12,076 nucleotides of DNA, from contig NW_003946375.1 of assembly GCF_000234665.1 (NCBI RefSeq), positions 1-12,076 of the forward strand, in the 5' to 3' direction. Position numbers and translations under genes: made by a program. This DNA comes from Leishmania mexicana MHOM/GT/2001/U1103. Its lineage: Eukaryota; Euglenozoa; Kinetoplastea; Trypanosomatida; Trypanosomatidae. Positions 1 through 7,980 of the stretch are shown here, piece by piece. The notes under the pieces are model-generated. The model was not told the DNA's origin, made no database searches, and saw only the letters and a list, made by a program, of their open reading frames with translations. The first letter of the stretch is position 1, and each line of letters starts with the position of its first letter.

Positions 1-34
1 GCGCAGACGGATGGGCGCCGCGGGCACGGGTGCA

Positions 35-1200
35 CAGGGNCGAGGAGAGAGCAGGGGACAGAGACACAGAGAGTGGGGAGGCAGGGGGAGGTCACAGGCA
101 GCGGAGACTGCCAGGCGTGCGCAGCGGGGGCAGATGCGCCGTTGGCTGGCATGCGCACAGACAAAAAGCAGCAGGAGAGGAGGCCGGCGCATGTGCCGCG
201 CGCCGCACGGCGAGGACGAGGGGGAGAGAGTGCAACGACACGCAGGCGCACAGCACACCGCCCGGTGCCTCCGGCTGCGTCCTTCTCGCTTCCGCGTCAC
301 CAAACGAGCGCCTGCGCGGCCACGATGGAGACCCGTGCGCAGGCGAGGCGGGCCGCCACGGCGTGCGGGCGGGCGGCATGCAGCACCGCCACCACGCACC
401 ATCGCACCCGAGCACCAGCCCGCACAGCAGAACACACACCGACCACAGCAGCGCCGGGGGAGACACCAGCACACAAGCACACAGCCCCTGTCGCGGCACA
501 CAGCAGGCAGGGGCACGGCGGCTGCGCAGACGGACCCAACACGCACAGACACCGCACCGCAGCAGCCCCGCACCACACCACAGACAGACGTCACCAGCGA
601 GCAGGGGGTGTGAGACGCAGCCACACCGTGTGCGCGCGATGCGCCGACGAAGGCGCCGGTGCCAGTCGCAGCACGCGTTGGGGCCCTGCATCCGTGCACA
701 CGCCCCTCCGCCCAGACACACACGCGCTCGCACACACACACCACCCGCGCTCACCCATCACATCCTCACTTCACAGCGCGCCTACAGCCAGCACCACCGG
801 GAGGCGCAGCGCACAGGCCTGCCGCCGAGCACCCACGCACACCCTGCGCGATCGCCCAGCGCCATGTCCCGCAGCGCCGCACAGCCCTCAGCAGCCTGGC
901 ATCCCTGCGCCTTCCCGCACAGACACCGCGCCCATCACAGGCGGCAAGCAGCTCATCCAAGCCGCCTCCGCCACGGCACACCGCCTCCACAAACACCTCC
1001 CCGCAGAGAGCCTCCACGGAATCCATGAGGTGCCCCTACGCCGGCGAGAGCCGCTCCAGTCGCCGCCCGGTCAGCAGGTCCGCGTAGAGGTCCAGAGTAG
1101 GGGCAGCAGCGTGTGCGCCACGACCAGCGGCAGCGGCCGCAGCACCGCCACGGTGTCGCACATGCGGCGACCGCACGCCAGCGTCCGCGCAGCCACGCGT
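35..1200. repeat. Duplicated non-coding block A, copy 1
   Basis: Positions 35 to about 1160 match 7981 to about 9106 at a constant offset of 7946 with no indel. By eye I count roughly 26 substitutions, about 97-98 percent identity. The match resumes after a 14-base gap to about 1200. Ten more bases match at 2-11, separated from the block by 23 bases found only in this copy. The block is GC-rich, with plus-strand CA and CAC runs. It has open frames in most phases, all of low-complexity Arg/Thr/Pro/His or Cys/Val/Ala composition, so I regard it as non-coding. Position 40 is an N; the other copy has G there. Confidence 0.93.
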
Positions 1201-1208
1201 GTCCCGGC

Positions 1209-1461
1209 ATTCACCATGGACGTCAAGGTCCAACATGATGCCGACATGACGCCGAGCGGGTCGCCACAGGCCTCGACGAGCGGCACACCAAGGGCATTCG
1301 CGCTGCCGACGTCCACGACAACGCCGATCGTGTCCATGCCGCCCATTGCAGCGCAGCACAACGACCTCCACCGCACACACACTACCGGGTGAGGCCCACA
1401 GTGCGACGGTGTGCTGCGCCTAGCAGGTCAAGCACCGGCCAAAACCCAGCGGCCCCGCGCC
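1209..1461. other. Segment unique to copy 1, between blocks A and B
   Basis: About 250 bases bounded by GTCCCGGC repeats (1201-1208 and 1462-1469) and absent from copy 2. It contains the coding-like minus-strand fragment at 1346-1205 and nothing else I can identify. Confidence 0.8.
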
Positions 1462-1550
1462 GTCCCGGCTCACGCCCCTCGACAGCCGATGCGCCGCGTT
1501 CCCGCCCAACGAGTGCAGCGCCACCGTCGTTGCTGGCACCGCTGCCGCAC
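1462..1550. repeat. Duplicated block B, copy 1
   Basis: From 1470 to 1550 the sequence matches 9140-9220 at a constant offset of 7670 with only a few substitutions. Its left edge begins with GTCCCGGC (1462-1469), the same eight bases that end block A at 1201-1208. In this copy block B is separated from block A by about 260 bases and from block C by about 2 kb. Confidence 0.88.
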
Positions 1551-3536
1551 ACAGCGACGCCGATGGCGGTCGCGCCTCCTGCACGCACCCTCGCGCAGCG
1601 CGTCTTCGCCGCAAAGCGCCCCTGCGCAGCTGCGCCGTCGCGTGCGCGCTGCGGCACACGGGCACCGTTCGTCCAGCTCACCCCCGGCGCTCCCGCACAG
1701 CGCGACCAGTCAGCGGCCACCCAGCGCAAAGCGCCACCGCACAGACGGCAGCCGCCCCGCACCATCCAGAAGCCGCCAGAGCCCACGAGCAGCAATCGCC
1801 ACGAGCCCGGCCCTCAGCCGCAGTCGTCGCAGCACACGCCCCAGCGGGGCCATCGTCCGGTTGCCCGTCCGCTCCGCGCGCAGCCTCCTCACGGCTCTTC
1901 CCCCAAGGTAGACACCGCTCGCATCCCCGTCGCAAGCCACCCCTCCAGCGCCTGGGGGCCACTGCCGCTTCGCCGCTACGGAGAGCGACACCCAGCCGGC
2001 ATGCCGCCGGAATCGCCGACCCCGCGCCTCAACATCAGCCTGCAGCCCGCATGCCGTCGATCCGCGCACTGGCTCGCTCACTCCTAGCACACCGCGCGGC
2101 CACAGGAACAGTTGCTCCCTCTCAGTCCATGTCTCCCTCCCGCCACGCAGAAGACGGAGCCGGCCGCGCCACGGCCGCAGTCGCATCATTTCACCACGGC
2201 AGCCGCACCGCGCGCTGCGATGCCCTCCGCAGAAAACGGCCGCAGGGCTCTCTGAGGCGGGCACGTTGCGCAGGCACACGAGCAACCCTTGCCACAGCCC
2301 CTCCTCCCCCCACACACACGGCGCCTCCGCTCCGCCCGCAGTGCCGCGCACACGGCCGCAGCACCCACACAGCCAGGCACGCGGTTTCGTCGCCACGCAC
2401 GTCACACAGGCGATTCGGACGGAGGGAGACGCTGCTCCCGGGGCCGTGACCAGCCGCGTCGGACCGTGGGGCAGTCCCCGTCCAGCCCTCGCACAGCACG
2501 CATCTCCCGGCCACGCCCGCGCCCCGCCGGACGCCACGCCCCCATGCCGCCGATGGACAGCACCGCCGCGCGCGGGTCCATCGCCAGGTCCCTCCTGCCC
2601 GCCAACAGCCGGCCCCGATCTCAGAGGCTGCCACGCGGCGCCCACCCTGTCGCGCTCCAGATGCTCTGCCGCAGTCGCCCCGCGCTTCCCACAAGCTGCC
2701 GGCACCCCCACCAGCGGTACAGCGGCGCGTGCGGGTGCCGGCTGCCACGGGACGCGTGCAACAGCGCGCCCGCTCCATTCCGCTGCCTCGCCCTCCTCCT
2801 GTCCGCTCCCGCCGTCCCCCACTCCCTCCCCCATCCCGTGCTCGACCCGTGGCAGTGGCACCCCGATCTCCCGCTCCCCTGCCAGCGTCGGCCCCCTTCG
2901 GCCCGTCTCACCGTCCCATGCGCCTGCTCCCGGTCAAGCATCAGGGCCACGGGTCCATCCTCCGCTCGTCCCGGGAGCGCACGCCGCCGACGGGGAGCCC
3001 GCACGAAAACAGCGCCCGAGTGAGGACGCAGTCCACGACGCCCCTCAAGGCCAGCGCTCCGTCGCGGCTCCCTCCATGCAGCGCCGCGGATCGTCGAGAG
3101 CACGACGATGAGGGTCCGCACCGCGTACCAGCCTGGGCAATACGGGTCGGCAATGAGGATGTGGACAGGGCGGGTGCTCAGCAGGGCCCACGTCACGCCG
3201 CCCTCAAGCAAATGGCACCGGCAGCGCTGGGCGGCGGTGGCATCTCCATAGCAACGACGACCACAGCGTCCACGCACTCCGGTCCGCGGCGTCCGCGGCA
3301 AACGGCGCCGCAGTTACTTTCGACGCGACAAGCAGTGCCCAATCCGCCCCACCGTGGATGCCCAATACAGCAGGTGCTACGACGCCAACCACCCCGCTGA
3401 TCGAACACGGAGGAGGCAACGGACACGAGCGCACGCGAGTCCTCTTTCGTCAGTACAGAGGAAAGCGACCGACCACCTCAACGGCGGCGACACACACGCC
3501 CTCCCAGTCCAGCCCCCGCTCGTCAGACGTCCGTAT
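1551..3536. other. 2-kb segment unique to copy 1, between blocks B and C
   Basis: In copy 2 the bases equivalent to 1550 and 3537 are adjacent (9220/9221), so about 1986 bases are either an insertion here or a deletion there. I see no terminal inverted repeats, no target-site duplication and no intact reverse transcriptase or transposase frame. The segment is GC-rich and carries most of the possible pseudogene fragments on the minus strand. Confidence 0.8.
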
Positions 3537-3778
3537 CCGCTCCTTCTCCCGGCAGCCGGCGCGGGCGCCTTCCACCGACCACCTCGCAGCCGCCCCCAGC
3601 CAGCTGCCGCACGGAAGGGCCCTCCACGCCACGGGCGCACTCCCCCGACACCCGCAATCCGCGCACCGGCGCACAGCGGAGGAGGGGCCCCCTCCGCACC
3701 GGCACGCCCCCTACAGCGTCCGAGAGGGGTCGCGGAACGGAGGGCGACCAGTGGGCCCGGCATCACCGGCTGCAGCGC
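3537..3778. repeat. Duplicated block C, copy 1
   Basis: This matches 9221-9518. Relative to copy 2 it has about 26 extra bases between two CCTTC repeats (3542-3546 and 3568-3572). It lacks about 45 bases near 3650 and 36 bases after the CCGGCA at 3699-3704. The aligned stretches between these gaps are highly similar. Homology is lost after about 3778. Confidence 0.87.
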
Positions 3779-4621
3779 ATCCAAGCCCGTCCGCAGGCAC
3801 CGGCACACTCGCCCGCAGGCCTGCAGCGGAGAGGACGAGGCAGCCAGGAGACGGCGGGCGCGCCAGTGCCCCGTCAGCATCCACTCACCAACGCGCACGC
3901 ACGCACCACAGCACACAAACACACACGCATGCGCACGCGTCAGCGACTCCGCCCGTGCACCGCGCACACACCGCGTCAGTCCGCCGCATCGCTTCCGTGC
4001 ATGCACGCCTGCCATCCCAGCACAGGCAGCCGAGCCTCCGCAGCCGGCGAGCGTCCTCCCGCAGCAAGTGCTCGGCAACACACCCGCACTCGCACGCACC
4101 TCGCGGGCCCCACGTCGCAGTGCGTCACCGCGCCGTGGCGTGTGCATCCGACGGCTCACCGTCAACGCACGCCGGCAGAGCCACGGCAGCGATGCGACGT
4201 TACTAGGAGGCGACGCCACCACCAGCGCGCCAGCCGCGCGGGCAATCCGGAAAGCAGCACACCGCACCGCATGCGGCAGCATCACATGCACCAGCAGCAG
4301 CGCCACCTGTGCCGCCCACCGCGCACACACAGATGTCGGCGGTGCCTCTGCCCGCATCCCGCCTGCCCAGTCCGCCGGAGCGCGTACCGCTGCCGGCCCA
4401 TGGGTGTATCCCCGTTTTGGTGTGCGGGGGGTCGCGCTCACCCCGGCGGTGTCGCTCCCCATCCTCGTGCCTCGCCATGAAGCACGCATGAGACAAGCGC
4501 CAAGGCGCAGCAGAGAAGAGAGGGGCAGACGAGGAGAAGTGAGCGCACATGGAGGCGGCGTCGCCGCGAGGCACACACACGCACGCACATAGCACAGCCG
4601 CGCCGCTGGCAGCAGCAAGGT
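3779..4621. other. GC-rich spacer beyond repeat copy 1
   Basis: I see no confident gene. The plus strand is rich in CA, CAC and ACGC runs, densest around 3890-3945. A long minus-strand frame spans 4819-3377, but it is Arg/Ala/Cys-rich with no recognisable domain and runs straight through repeat block C, so I treat it as chance. A hydrophobic stretch, RWAAQVALLLVHVMLPHAV, at about 4320-4265 may be another relict fragment. Confidence 0.5.
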
Positions 4622-4667
4622 GCTCGCCGCACCCCCTACCCCTCCCCTCGCAGAAGGGGGGGGCGAG
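4622..4667. other. GC-rich inverted repeat / potential hairpin
   Basis: GCTCGCC at 4622-4628 is the reverse complement of GGCGAGC at 4661-4667. Between them are three C-runs (C5, C4, C4) and a G8 run (4655-4662), which can extend the stem. The minus strand, which would be the RNA strand, therefore holds three clustered G-runs that could fold as a stem or take part in a G-rich structure. No function is assigned. Confidence 0.4.
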
Positions 4668-4739
4668 CCCAGTGCCGGCGCGCACGCCGTCGGCGTCGCC
4701 CAGCGGACGTCACGAGAGCGCGAGTGCAAGAGAGGCATA

Positions 4740-4806
4740 ACGAACAGAGTCGCGCGCGGGGGGACGTAACACAGAAGGAAAGACAAAGCGAGAAAAAAGG
4801 GGGCGA
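4740..4806 (-). promoter_or_regulatory. Pyrimidine-rich tract on the minus strand
   Basis: Read on the minus strand this is a C6-T6 type tract followed by mixed T and C. It resembles a splice or polyadenylation control tract, but the first AG downstream is about 95 bases away (near 4646) and no convincing gene follows. It may belong to a lost gene. Confidence 0.3.
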
Positions 4807-5108
4807 GAGGCACGCGCACACACGCGCTCCGCCGTCCCGGGCCGACGCAAACGCGAGCCGTCTCGACGAGACGAAAGCGTCACACCCCGTCACGGCCCGG
4901 CGCGCGTGCTCCGCCCCTCTCGTTTGGAGGGTTGGCGGTCTGCGGTTGGCGTGGCTGCCGGACGCACGGCGGCACTTGCCGGCGCCACACCACACCGACA
5001 CGTCCACAAACACACGAGCTCAAGCACAGCGCACCCGCCTCCGTTGCACCACGGCTGCATCCCGGTCGCCATGGACGCACCGCCTCCCGCGCATCCGGGG
5101 CATGCGCC
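4807..5108. other. GC-rich spacer
   Basis: I see no gene, RNA or recognised repeat here. Short open frames in several phases have low-complexity composition typical of chance frames in GC-rich DNA. Confidence 0.5.
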
Positions 5109-5513
5109 TCACCGGCACATCCTGTGCGTGCTCGTCCCCTCCTCGCGTGCGTGCAGCGCTAGCAGCGCAAGGCGGAGACAAGGGTGCACGGCATGCCTCC
5201 GTCCACGCGGGGCGCGACCACGGTCCTGCTCGAGGGCGGAAGCGGCGACGTCAGTCGCGTGGGTAACAGGGGGTGGTCTAGGTGCATGCCGGGCGAGCGC
5301 AGAGAGGAAGTTGGCCAGCCGCAGGTCAGGGCCTTTTGAGGCCTGTGCTCTGCCGGCAGATGCCATGCCTCCCCCCTCACACGCCTCAAGCCGCGGCATG
5401 CCGTAATACAGGGTAGACACTCTCCACACCCGCGTCGGGAGGACTTGGTGGTGTGACGAGGCACCCAAGCAAACAACGCAGAGGAAGATACGACACAGGA
5501 AAGGTAAAGACAT
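5109..5513 (-). CDS. Doubtful small ORF, 134 codons, downstream of a strong splice-like site
   Basis: This is the frame opened by the first ATG after the splice-like AG at 5607-5606. The predicted protein starts with a hydrophobic stretch, MSLPFLCRIFLCVVCLGASS, that could act as a signal or anchor sequence. The remainder is Arg/Ala/Pro/His-rich with no motif I recognise. Its third codon positions are less biased to G and C than in the calpain and amastin genes, which argues against long-standing selection. It might be a small secreted or membrane protein, a remnant, or chance. The first 20 or so codons overlap a locally AT-richer stretch. Confidence 0.22.
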   Translation of the reverse strand: MSLPFLCRIFLCVVCLGASSHHQVLPTRVWRVSTLYYGMPRLEACEGGGMASAGRAQASKGPDLRLANFLSALARHAPRPPPVTHATDVAASALEQDRGRAPRGRRHAVHPCLRLALLALHAREEGTSTHRMCR

Positions 5514-5542
5514 AATAAAGACTCAGCAAGCAAATAAGTGGT

Positions 5543-5565
5543 CACGCACACGCACGCACGCACGC
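5543..5565. repeat. CACG/CGCA microsatellite
   Basis: A short run of about five CACG-type units, typical of trypanosomatid intergenic DNA. It lies between the splice-like tract and the ATG of the doubtful ORF. Confidence 0.7.
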
Positions 5566-5605
5566 GGACGCAGGCAGACAGTCGAACACCGAACACGTCC
5601 TTCAC

Positions 5606-5632
5606 CTGCAGAGGGGAGAGAGAGAGGAGAGC
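5606..5632 (-). promoter_or_regulatory. Strong candidate trans-splice acceptor (tract plus CAG)
   Basis: On the minus strand a nearly pure CT tract (5632-5610), with CTCTCTCTC at its core, ends in GCAG at 5609-5606. It is the best-looking acceptor in the window by tract purity and spacing. It implies a transcript beginning here, with the first ATG at 5513 about 90 bases downstream. It would also position polyadenylation of the amastin mRNA a few hundred bases upstream, since the two processes are coupled in kinetoplastids. Confidence 0.5.
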
Positions 5633-7098
5633 GCGGAACGGCGGGTGCGGCCACGATAACGGGAATAGATAAGGAAACAACAGCAACAAAACTAGGTGGT
5701 GCAGAGAGTGCGCGCGACGGCTTCACAGAGTTGTGGTGCCGCCATCCTCGCCCTCTGAGTGCGAGCGCCGCGGGGAGCCGTCGCAGCAGGGCAGGGGCGC
5801 CATGGTGGCGCCATCCACTGAGCAAGGAGGTGGACGACCACAGGGGCGCGGGCACACGCACACACGCGCACGCCGTGCGGCACAGTAGCCAATCGAGGGG
5901 AGGCGCGGGTCGAAACGAAACCGGAAACAAGCGAGAGACGGAGAGGAGCGCAGTGCGCGGTCGTCAGGACGGCTCCAGAGAGCAGCAACGCGCAAGCGCC
6001 ACACGCACATGCCCGACGTCACGTCGCCTCCGCAGCCGCATCGGAGCCGCCTCCGCCTTCCCACACGCCTCGCCGGCCCCGCACTCCCCTGCACGCCGGG
6101 GGTGCCCTCCTGCGCAGCAGCAGGTGCTTACGCGTACGCGCACACGTAGGGCGTGCATGCCTCGCGAAGAAGAGCAAGACCTGCAGTCGCCCCCCTCTGG
6201 CGTTGCGTGTGCACCGGTGTGTCGCCTGCACCCGCCACCACCACACCAGCGCACCCCGTCTCCCCTCGAGCAGTCCGTGCGGTGTGCGCCAGGGGGTGAG
6301 GCAGACACGCGAGGGCGGAGGCAACGGCGGACGTGAGAGAGACACCACAGAGACGCGGTGCGGCGCTGCGCCTCCCGCCGCTCTCTCAAGCGCGTCCGTC
6401 TCCCCCCCCCCCCTGCCCTCCGCGCACCCTCGCCGCCACGCTCCGTCGCATTCCCGCGGTCACCGTCCGGCCCTGGCGGCGGCCGTGCCATGCCCTCGCT
6501 GCCCCTCTCACGCTCACGCTTCGCAATGGGGCGTAGCGCCGGCATGCATTAGGGCAGGGTCGTCGGTGCGCCCGTCCCCGCTAACGGTGCGTCGCCCACT
6601 GCAGAGCACACGGCGCCGTGCAGCGCAGCACATGCAACAGCGGACGGAGCGGCGGGCACGGCGCAGAGGACACGCGCAGGAGAGGACGAGGACGGCCACG
6701 CAGAAACCGTCATCACGCCACCACGCGCACTCGACAGCGAAGCCACATCGACACTCGACAGGGAGCCCGCACGCACCGACAGCCGCACAGCACCACGCAA
6801 ACGAGGAAGCCGACGCCGCAGCGCAGAAACAGAGAGGGGCTCCTCGGGACGTGCGGGCAGGGTGCGCGTGCGCCGCTGCACCGCATCGCCAACGCGTCAC
6901 CCGCGCCGCGCACGCACGCACCAAGCGGCGGCGAGAGAGAGAGGGTGCCGGCGAAAGACCGAGGCCAGCGTCCGCAGCCTCCGCGCCCTCCGTCTGTCCC
7001 GAAGGCAGCAGCTCATCAGGCCACTCCACGGCGACGCCTCGGTGGAGCTGCCGCGCTGCCGCAAAGCTCTACCGTGCAATCCTGCGGCATTCTCCCTC
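5633..7098 (-). other. Amastin 3' UTR and intergenic region
   Basis: About 1.47 kb with no convincing gene on either strand. An AT-richer pocket lies near 5650-5695, and a C12 run at 6402-6413 on the plus strand becomes G12 in the RNA. Amastin 3' UTRs in Leishmania often carry SIDER-type degenerate retroposons that control stage-specific expression; I cannot recognise one by eye without a reference. Open frames in this stretch are low-complexity. Confidence 0.55.
6402..6413. repeat. C12 homopolymer run
   Basis: A run of twelve C on the plus strand (G12 in the predicted amastin 3' UTR). Length may be unreliable in the assembly. Confidence 0.75.
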
Positions 7099-7734
7099 CT
7101 ACTCCTCCGTTAACTTTGACTCCACGTCCTCCTCCTCTGGCTTTGACTCTTCCTCCTGCATCTCCTCCGTATACTCCTTCGACTCCTCACTATCACCAGA
7201 TTCCCCGAGTTGCCACGGGAGCAGCAGGAAGATGAGGTCGAGGATATCCAGCACCCAGGCACACACGTAGAGACCGAAGCCAGTGCCAAAATCGAAGACT
7301 CTGCTCAGCTCCACGTACTTTGGAGCGTGCACTTTGTAGGTCATCACCATGAGCGCCCAGACAAAACCAGCGGTGACAGCGCCCACGATGTTCAGCGCCA
7401 GGCAGAGCCAGCGGAAGCCAGTGCAACAGTACAGCAAAAGGCAGCCGAATAGCAGTGCCGCGCCGTACACGAAGATGGAGATGATAGCGAACGCCTGAGC
7501 GAGCCGGAAGTTGTCCCGGATGCGCGGGCACAGCAGCCACAGTTTGTTCCCAGGGTTTGATACCTGGACCTTTCGGCAATCGGTCTTTCCACCCCACAAC
7601 GTGATGCACACCCTCAAGCCAAAGCTGCCCTCCGGCTTGATGTAAAACATATCGACTCCTGTGCCGATCATCACGAACACGAACGCGATGAGCTGGAGCA
7701 CCACGTAGATGATGACGCCGAGCTTCACCGCCAT
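7099..7734 (-). CDS. Amastin surface glycoprotein with a long acidic C-terminal tail
   Basis: The protein has 211 residues. The amastin signature C-[IVLYF]-[TS]-[LF]-[WF]-G-x-[KRQ]-x-[DENT]-C is matched perfectly by CITLWGGKTDC at residues 43-53. Four hydrophobic segments fit membrane helices: about 5-24, 80-103, 109-132 and 153-174. The signature lies in the loop between helices 1 and 2, predicted to face outward. Amastins are small four-helix surface proteins of trypanosomatids, abundant in many species in the intracellular amastigote stage and regulated through their 3' UTRs. After the last helix comes a tail of about 36 residues in which roughly half are Glu or Asp, predicted to be cytoplasmic. 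An in-frame Met 18 codons upstream (7788) lies beyond the predicted splice AG, so the Met at 7734, directly before the first helix, is preferred. Family call is firm; subfamily is not assigned. Confidence 0.96.
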   Translation of the reverse strand: MAVKLGVIIYVVLQLIAFVFVMIGTGVDMFYIKPEGSFGLRVCITLWGGKTDCRKVQVSNPGNKLWLLCPRIRDNFRLAQAFAIISIFVYGAALLFGCLLLYCCTGFRWLCLALNIVGAVTAGFVWALMVMTYKVHAPKYVELSRVFDFGTGFGLYVCAWVLDILDLIFLLLPWQLGESGDSEESKEYTEEMQEEESKPEEEDVESKLTEE

Positions 7735-7757
7735 TTTGGAGACCGCACAACGCAGAG

Positions 7758-7779
7758 CTGAGAGAGGCGAGGCGGAGGC
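7758..7779 (-). promoter_or_regulatory. Predicted trans-splice acceptor region of the amastin gene
   Basis: On the minus strand a tract of CCTC/CTCTCTC character (7779-7760) ends in an AG at 7759-7758, which is 23 bases before the ATG at 7734. This is the usual kinetoplastid arrangement for spliced-leader addition and supports the downstream of the two possible amastin starts. Other pyrimidine-rich stretches slightly further upstream could also serve, so the exact AG is uncertain. Confidence 0.55.
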
Positions 7780-7980
7780 ACACAGCACAAAGGGCGAGGC
7801 GCAGGGTCTGGGGGTCGAGACGGCGCAACAGAGCGGGCGAGGAGGGCGCGGGGGTGCAGGCCGGAGACAGCGAGGGAGAGCCTTGACAGCACATGCACAG
7901 GTGCGTTGCGTCGACGTTCATGCGCGCGTTGTCGGTGTTCGGTGGGGGGTGCGCGCGTGTTGTGAGAGGACGCAGACGGA

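Larger units (their letters stand above)
1202..3400 (-). pseudogene. Possible relict of a decayed membrane-protein gene (tentative)
   Basis: Minus-strand fragments here read more like protein than their surroundings but sit in different frames, with no single open frame across the region. From 3400 to about 3296 there is a hydrophobic run beginning SGVVGVVAPAVLGIHGGADW. From 3199 to 3080, in another frame, there is VTWALLSTRPVHILIADPY followed by a second hydrophobic run. Around 2940-2900 there is VALMLDREQAHGTV. From 1346 to 1205 there is MGGMDTIGVVVDVGSANALG. Nearly all of this region is missing from repeat copy 2. I do not recognise the family with certainty. Tuzins, which often neighbour amastins, are one candidate to test. 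At this GC content long open frames arise by chance, so this is a weak call. Confidence 0.25.

Noticed and set aside
92..754. A 220-codon minus-strand frame present in both repeat copies (also 8700-8038)
   Set aside because: Its persistence follows from the lack of indels in block A. Composition is Cys/Val/Arg/Ala-rich from GT and GC microrepeats, with no domain or convincing splice context.
1710..2861. A 383-codon minus-strand frame
   Set aside because: Gly/Arg/Ala-rich with no motif. One stretch, GVPAACGKR, loosely resembles a Walker A loop but has the wrong spacing and lacks the Ser/Thr.
1551..3536. A transposon or retroposon insertion
   Set aside because: No terminal repeats, target-site duplication, A-tail or intact enzyme frame could be found at the block B/C junctions.
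4066..4080. Further homology of copy 1 with 9708-9720 (GTGCTCGGCAAC)
   Set aside because: Only about 12 bases match and the flanks do not align, so chance similarity cannot be excluded.
3377..4819. A 480-codon minus-strand frame
   Set aside because: It has no recognisable domain, its composition is Arg/Ala/Cys/Pro-rich, and it runs through repeat block C, whose other copy has frame-breaking indels. Long open frames are expected by chance at this GC content.
7735..7788. An 18-codon N-terminal extension of amastin
   Set aside because: It lies across the predicted splice AG at 7759-7758, and the downstream Met is directly before helix 1 as in other amastins.
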